64,000 bases of DNA, taken from assembly GCA_028278625.1 (NCBI GenBank), contig JANQDY010000043.1, positions 9,766-73,765 of the forward strand, given 5' to 3'. Position 1 is the first letter of the stretch; every line of letters starts with the position of its first letter. The notes beneath the pieces are model-generated. The model ran no database searches and had not been told where the DNA came from. It saw nothing but the letters and a program-made list of their open reading frames with translations. The stretch comes from Thermodesulfobacteriota bacterium. Lineage in GTDB: Bacteria > Desulfobacterota > DSM-4660 > Desulfatiglandales > Desulfatiglandaceae. Of the stretch, positions 62,822 to 64,000 are shown in pieces. The translations under genes and the position numbers were made by a program.

Positions 62822-63619
62822 CTATTCGATCGGAATCAAACAGTCTTGGATGCGAGTTCGGCTTTCGGAGGACACTACGAGGAGGTGTTCTTCGATCTTT
62901 TTTCCGTCCATGTATTCATTCAGGAAAAATTTCGATCCATCCATTTTACAGATGTTAAGGCCGGCAGCCTCGATGATCACCCTTACGGCGGCCAGATCCT
63001 GAAATGTTTCACGGGCGATGATGGCCGCCTCCGCACGGTCGGCGGCAACATAGCACATATGCGCGGACGTGCAACCGAAACTGCGGATCTTTCCGGCGAA
63101 TGAGGGGCGATAATGTCTGTTGAACCGTGCGTAAGTCAGCAAAACGCTTTCGTCGTTGATTTCAGAGGACGGTGCAGCGAAGATTTCCTGCTCTCCCCAA
63201 TACGCTTTCCCGCCTGCCCGGGCGTGAAAAAGATCTCCGGTGGCGGGCATGTGAAACACGCCGAAGACAGGCCATGAATTCTCCAGAAGCGCCAAAGACA
63301 TCCCCCACAGGGGAATCCCCCCTTGAAAATTGGCCACACCATCCAGGGGATCAAATACCCACAGGTATCGCTTGTCTTCATGGGAGTAGCCGGAATCTTC
63401 TTGCTGGTTGACAAACAGTTGATGCTCGGGAAAACGATCACTCAGACGGTCTTGAAAGAACTCCGTCAAATGGAGTTCCGCCGTCGTCACCAGCTCTTCA
63501 TCAAACCGTTCTCCGGGTCTTGCCTTTCCATAAAAAGTGAGTGCCTCACTTCCGGTTTGCCGGATGACGTCCTTTGCAAATCCGATCAAATCCCCAATCC
63601 CCTGTGCGGCTCTATCCAA
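62822..63619 (-). CDS. Inositol-monophosphatase-like phosphatase
   Basis: 265 residues; start TTG 63619 after GGGGGG. Metal motif WVFDPLDGVANFQGGIPL (usual form DPIDGTxNF) and a C-terminal region AAVRVIIEAAGLNI in place of the common WDxAAG motif. The latter departs from the consensus, so substrate may differ. The family includes inositol-1-phosphatases and PAP phosphatases. Ends 47 bases before feoA. Confidence 0.85.
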   Translation of the reverse strand: MDRAAQGIGDLIGFAKDVIRQTGSEALTFYGKARPGERFDEELVTTAELHLTEFFQDRLSDRFPEHQLFVNQQEDSGYSHEDKRYLWVFDPLDGVANFQGGIPLWGMSLALLENSWPVFGVFHMPATGDLFHARAGGKAYWGEQEIFAAPSSEINDESVLLTYARFNRHYRPSFAGKIRSFGCTSAHMCYVAADRAEAAIIARETFQDLAAVRVIIEAAGLNICKMDGSKFFLNEYMDGKKIEEHLLVVSSESRTRIQDCLIPIE

Positions 63620-64000
63620 TTGGTCCCCCCTTCTACTTTAATGGAACAGTATCCTTCTGTTGTTTCCGCGTGCCGGTTCATTCGCCGGCCCAAAAGGCGG
63701 CTTTTCACAAATTTCCCATAAAAAAAGCCTCTTAAGGGTATCCCAAAAAGGCCTTTGACACAATCCCTTTTTCCCAATAAGAAAAGGAGCCTGTATACTT
63801 TCTAAAACAGCGAACAGGAAAAGCCGGAAACAGAAGCGTGCTGGGCGCCGGCCACAAGGGAAAGCTGCAGACGCTTCTGTCGATCTTTGTTGAGACCTTT
63901 GAACCCTAACCCGGACAAGCCGGAACCATAAAGGTAAAAACATTTATAGCTTTGTTTGATTTTGATTTCATAGACTTATACCATGATGACAACCGCTATT
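63620..64000. other. Intergenic region at the right edge with a long stem-loop
   Basis: No supported gene. Contains a perfect 10-bp inverted repeat acagaagcgt (63830-63839)/acgcttctgt (63871-63880) around a 31-base GC-rich loop, then a ccgg-acaag-ccgg hairpin (near 63912-63926). Could be a leader RNA or a repeat; the downstream gene is beyond the window. Confidence 0.4.

Noticed and set aside
63830..63930. TPP or cobalamin riboswitch
   Set aside because: Only scattered matches; the conserved boxes of either class are not present.
63638..63943. Open frame of 101 codons on the minus strand
   Set aside because: Basic, low-complexity composition, no ribosome site, and it overlaps the perfect stem-loop; looks non-coding.

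Overview
The window looks like chromosomal DNA of a strict anaerobe of the Desulfobacterota (old Deltaproteobacteria), most likely a sulfate-reducing Desulfobacterales-type organism. The call rests on gene content, not on a marker gene: hybrid cluster protein, a two-iron desulfoferrodoxin, rubrerythrin, a CX4C rubredoxin, DVU0298- and DVU0772-like small proteins, a membrane Hdr-like electron-transfer pair, split YeeE/YedE transporters and a HesB/IscA-type selenoprotein. No rRNA, tRNA, CRISPR array, transposase or phage gene was seen.

Layout. 1-1.1 kb: start of an HTH-SNF2 helicase gene cut by the window edge. 1.2-12.5 kb: mostly minus-strand housekeeping and envelope genes (esterase, ferredoxin, HD-GYP regulator, YihY, PLP-homeostasis protein, selenoprotein, RdgB, diheme protein, porin). 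12.8-24.1 kb: a PBP-like regulator, a c-di-AMP synthase fused to its YbbR partner, a lytic transglycosylase, D-cysteine desulfhydrase, a B12/radical SAM protein, two HD proteins and an IPTL-CTERM surface protein. 24.1-35.7 kb: a seven-LysM amidase, a CpxAR-like two-component system beside an EF-hand protein, a Kch channel, then MglA, a PilB/GspE-like ATPase and a receiver lacking its phospho-acceptor Asp. 35.7-39.5 kb: a two-gene DNA methyltransferase plus PD-(D/E)xK protein module with an elaborate promoter, next to an M28 peptidase that has lost its N-terminus. 39.5-42.5 kb: a genomic scar made of decayed copies of genes that are intact at 45-47 kb, split by a TetR-hydrolase cassette, with a MoaD-like gene and an HcpR-like box. 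42.5-52.6 kb: the Hdr-like pair, then a long minus-strand block for nitrosative and oxidative stress defence and sulfur uptake. 53-64 kb: a YiaVW-type export module, an MFS transporter, TrmJ, an FKBP, GreA, FeoAB and an IMPase-like phosphatase.

How genes fit together. Hcp, cupin, YeeE pair, HEAT protein, zinc ribbon, desulfoferrodoxin, rubrerythrin, rubredoxin and a winged-helix protein run in one direction and read as an O2/NO protection locus. The same 14-bp CRP/FNR-type palindrome lies upstream of hcp and of the MoaD-like gene, so one regulator probably controls both. The OmpR-family repeat between cpxR-like and the EF-hand gene suggests feedback within that pair. MglA, the ATPase and the pseudo-receiver suggest polarity or type IV pilus control.

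Most unusual items: the UGA-containing HesB gene with a fitting bSECIS hairpin, the methyltransferase/nuclease module with operator palindromes over its promoter, the CdaA-CdaR fusion, the N-for-D receiver, and the duplicated, decayed hcp-neighbourhood fragments. Start sites were chosen by eye from Shine-Dalgarno spacing and family length; no database search was run.
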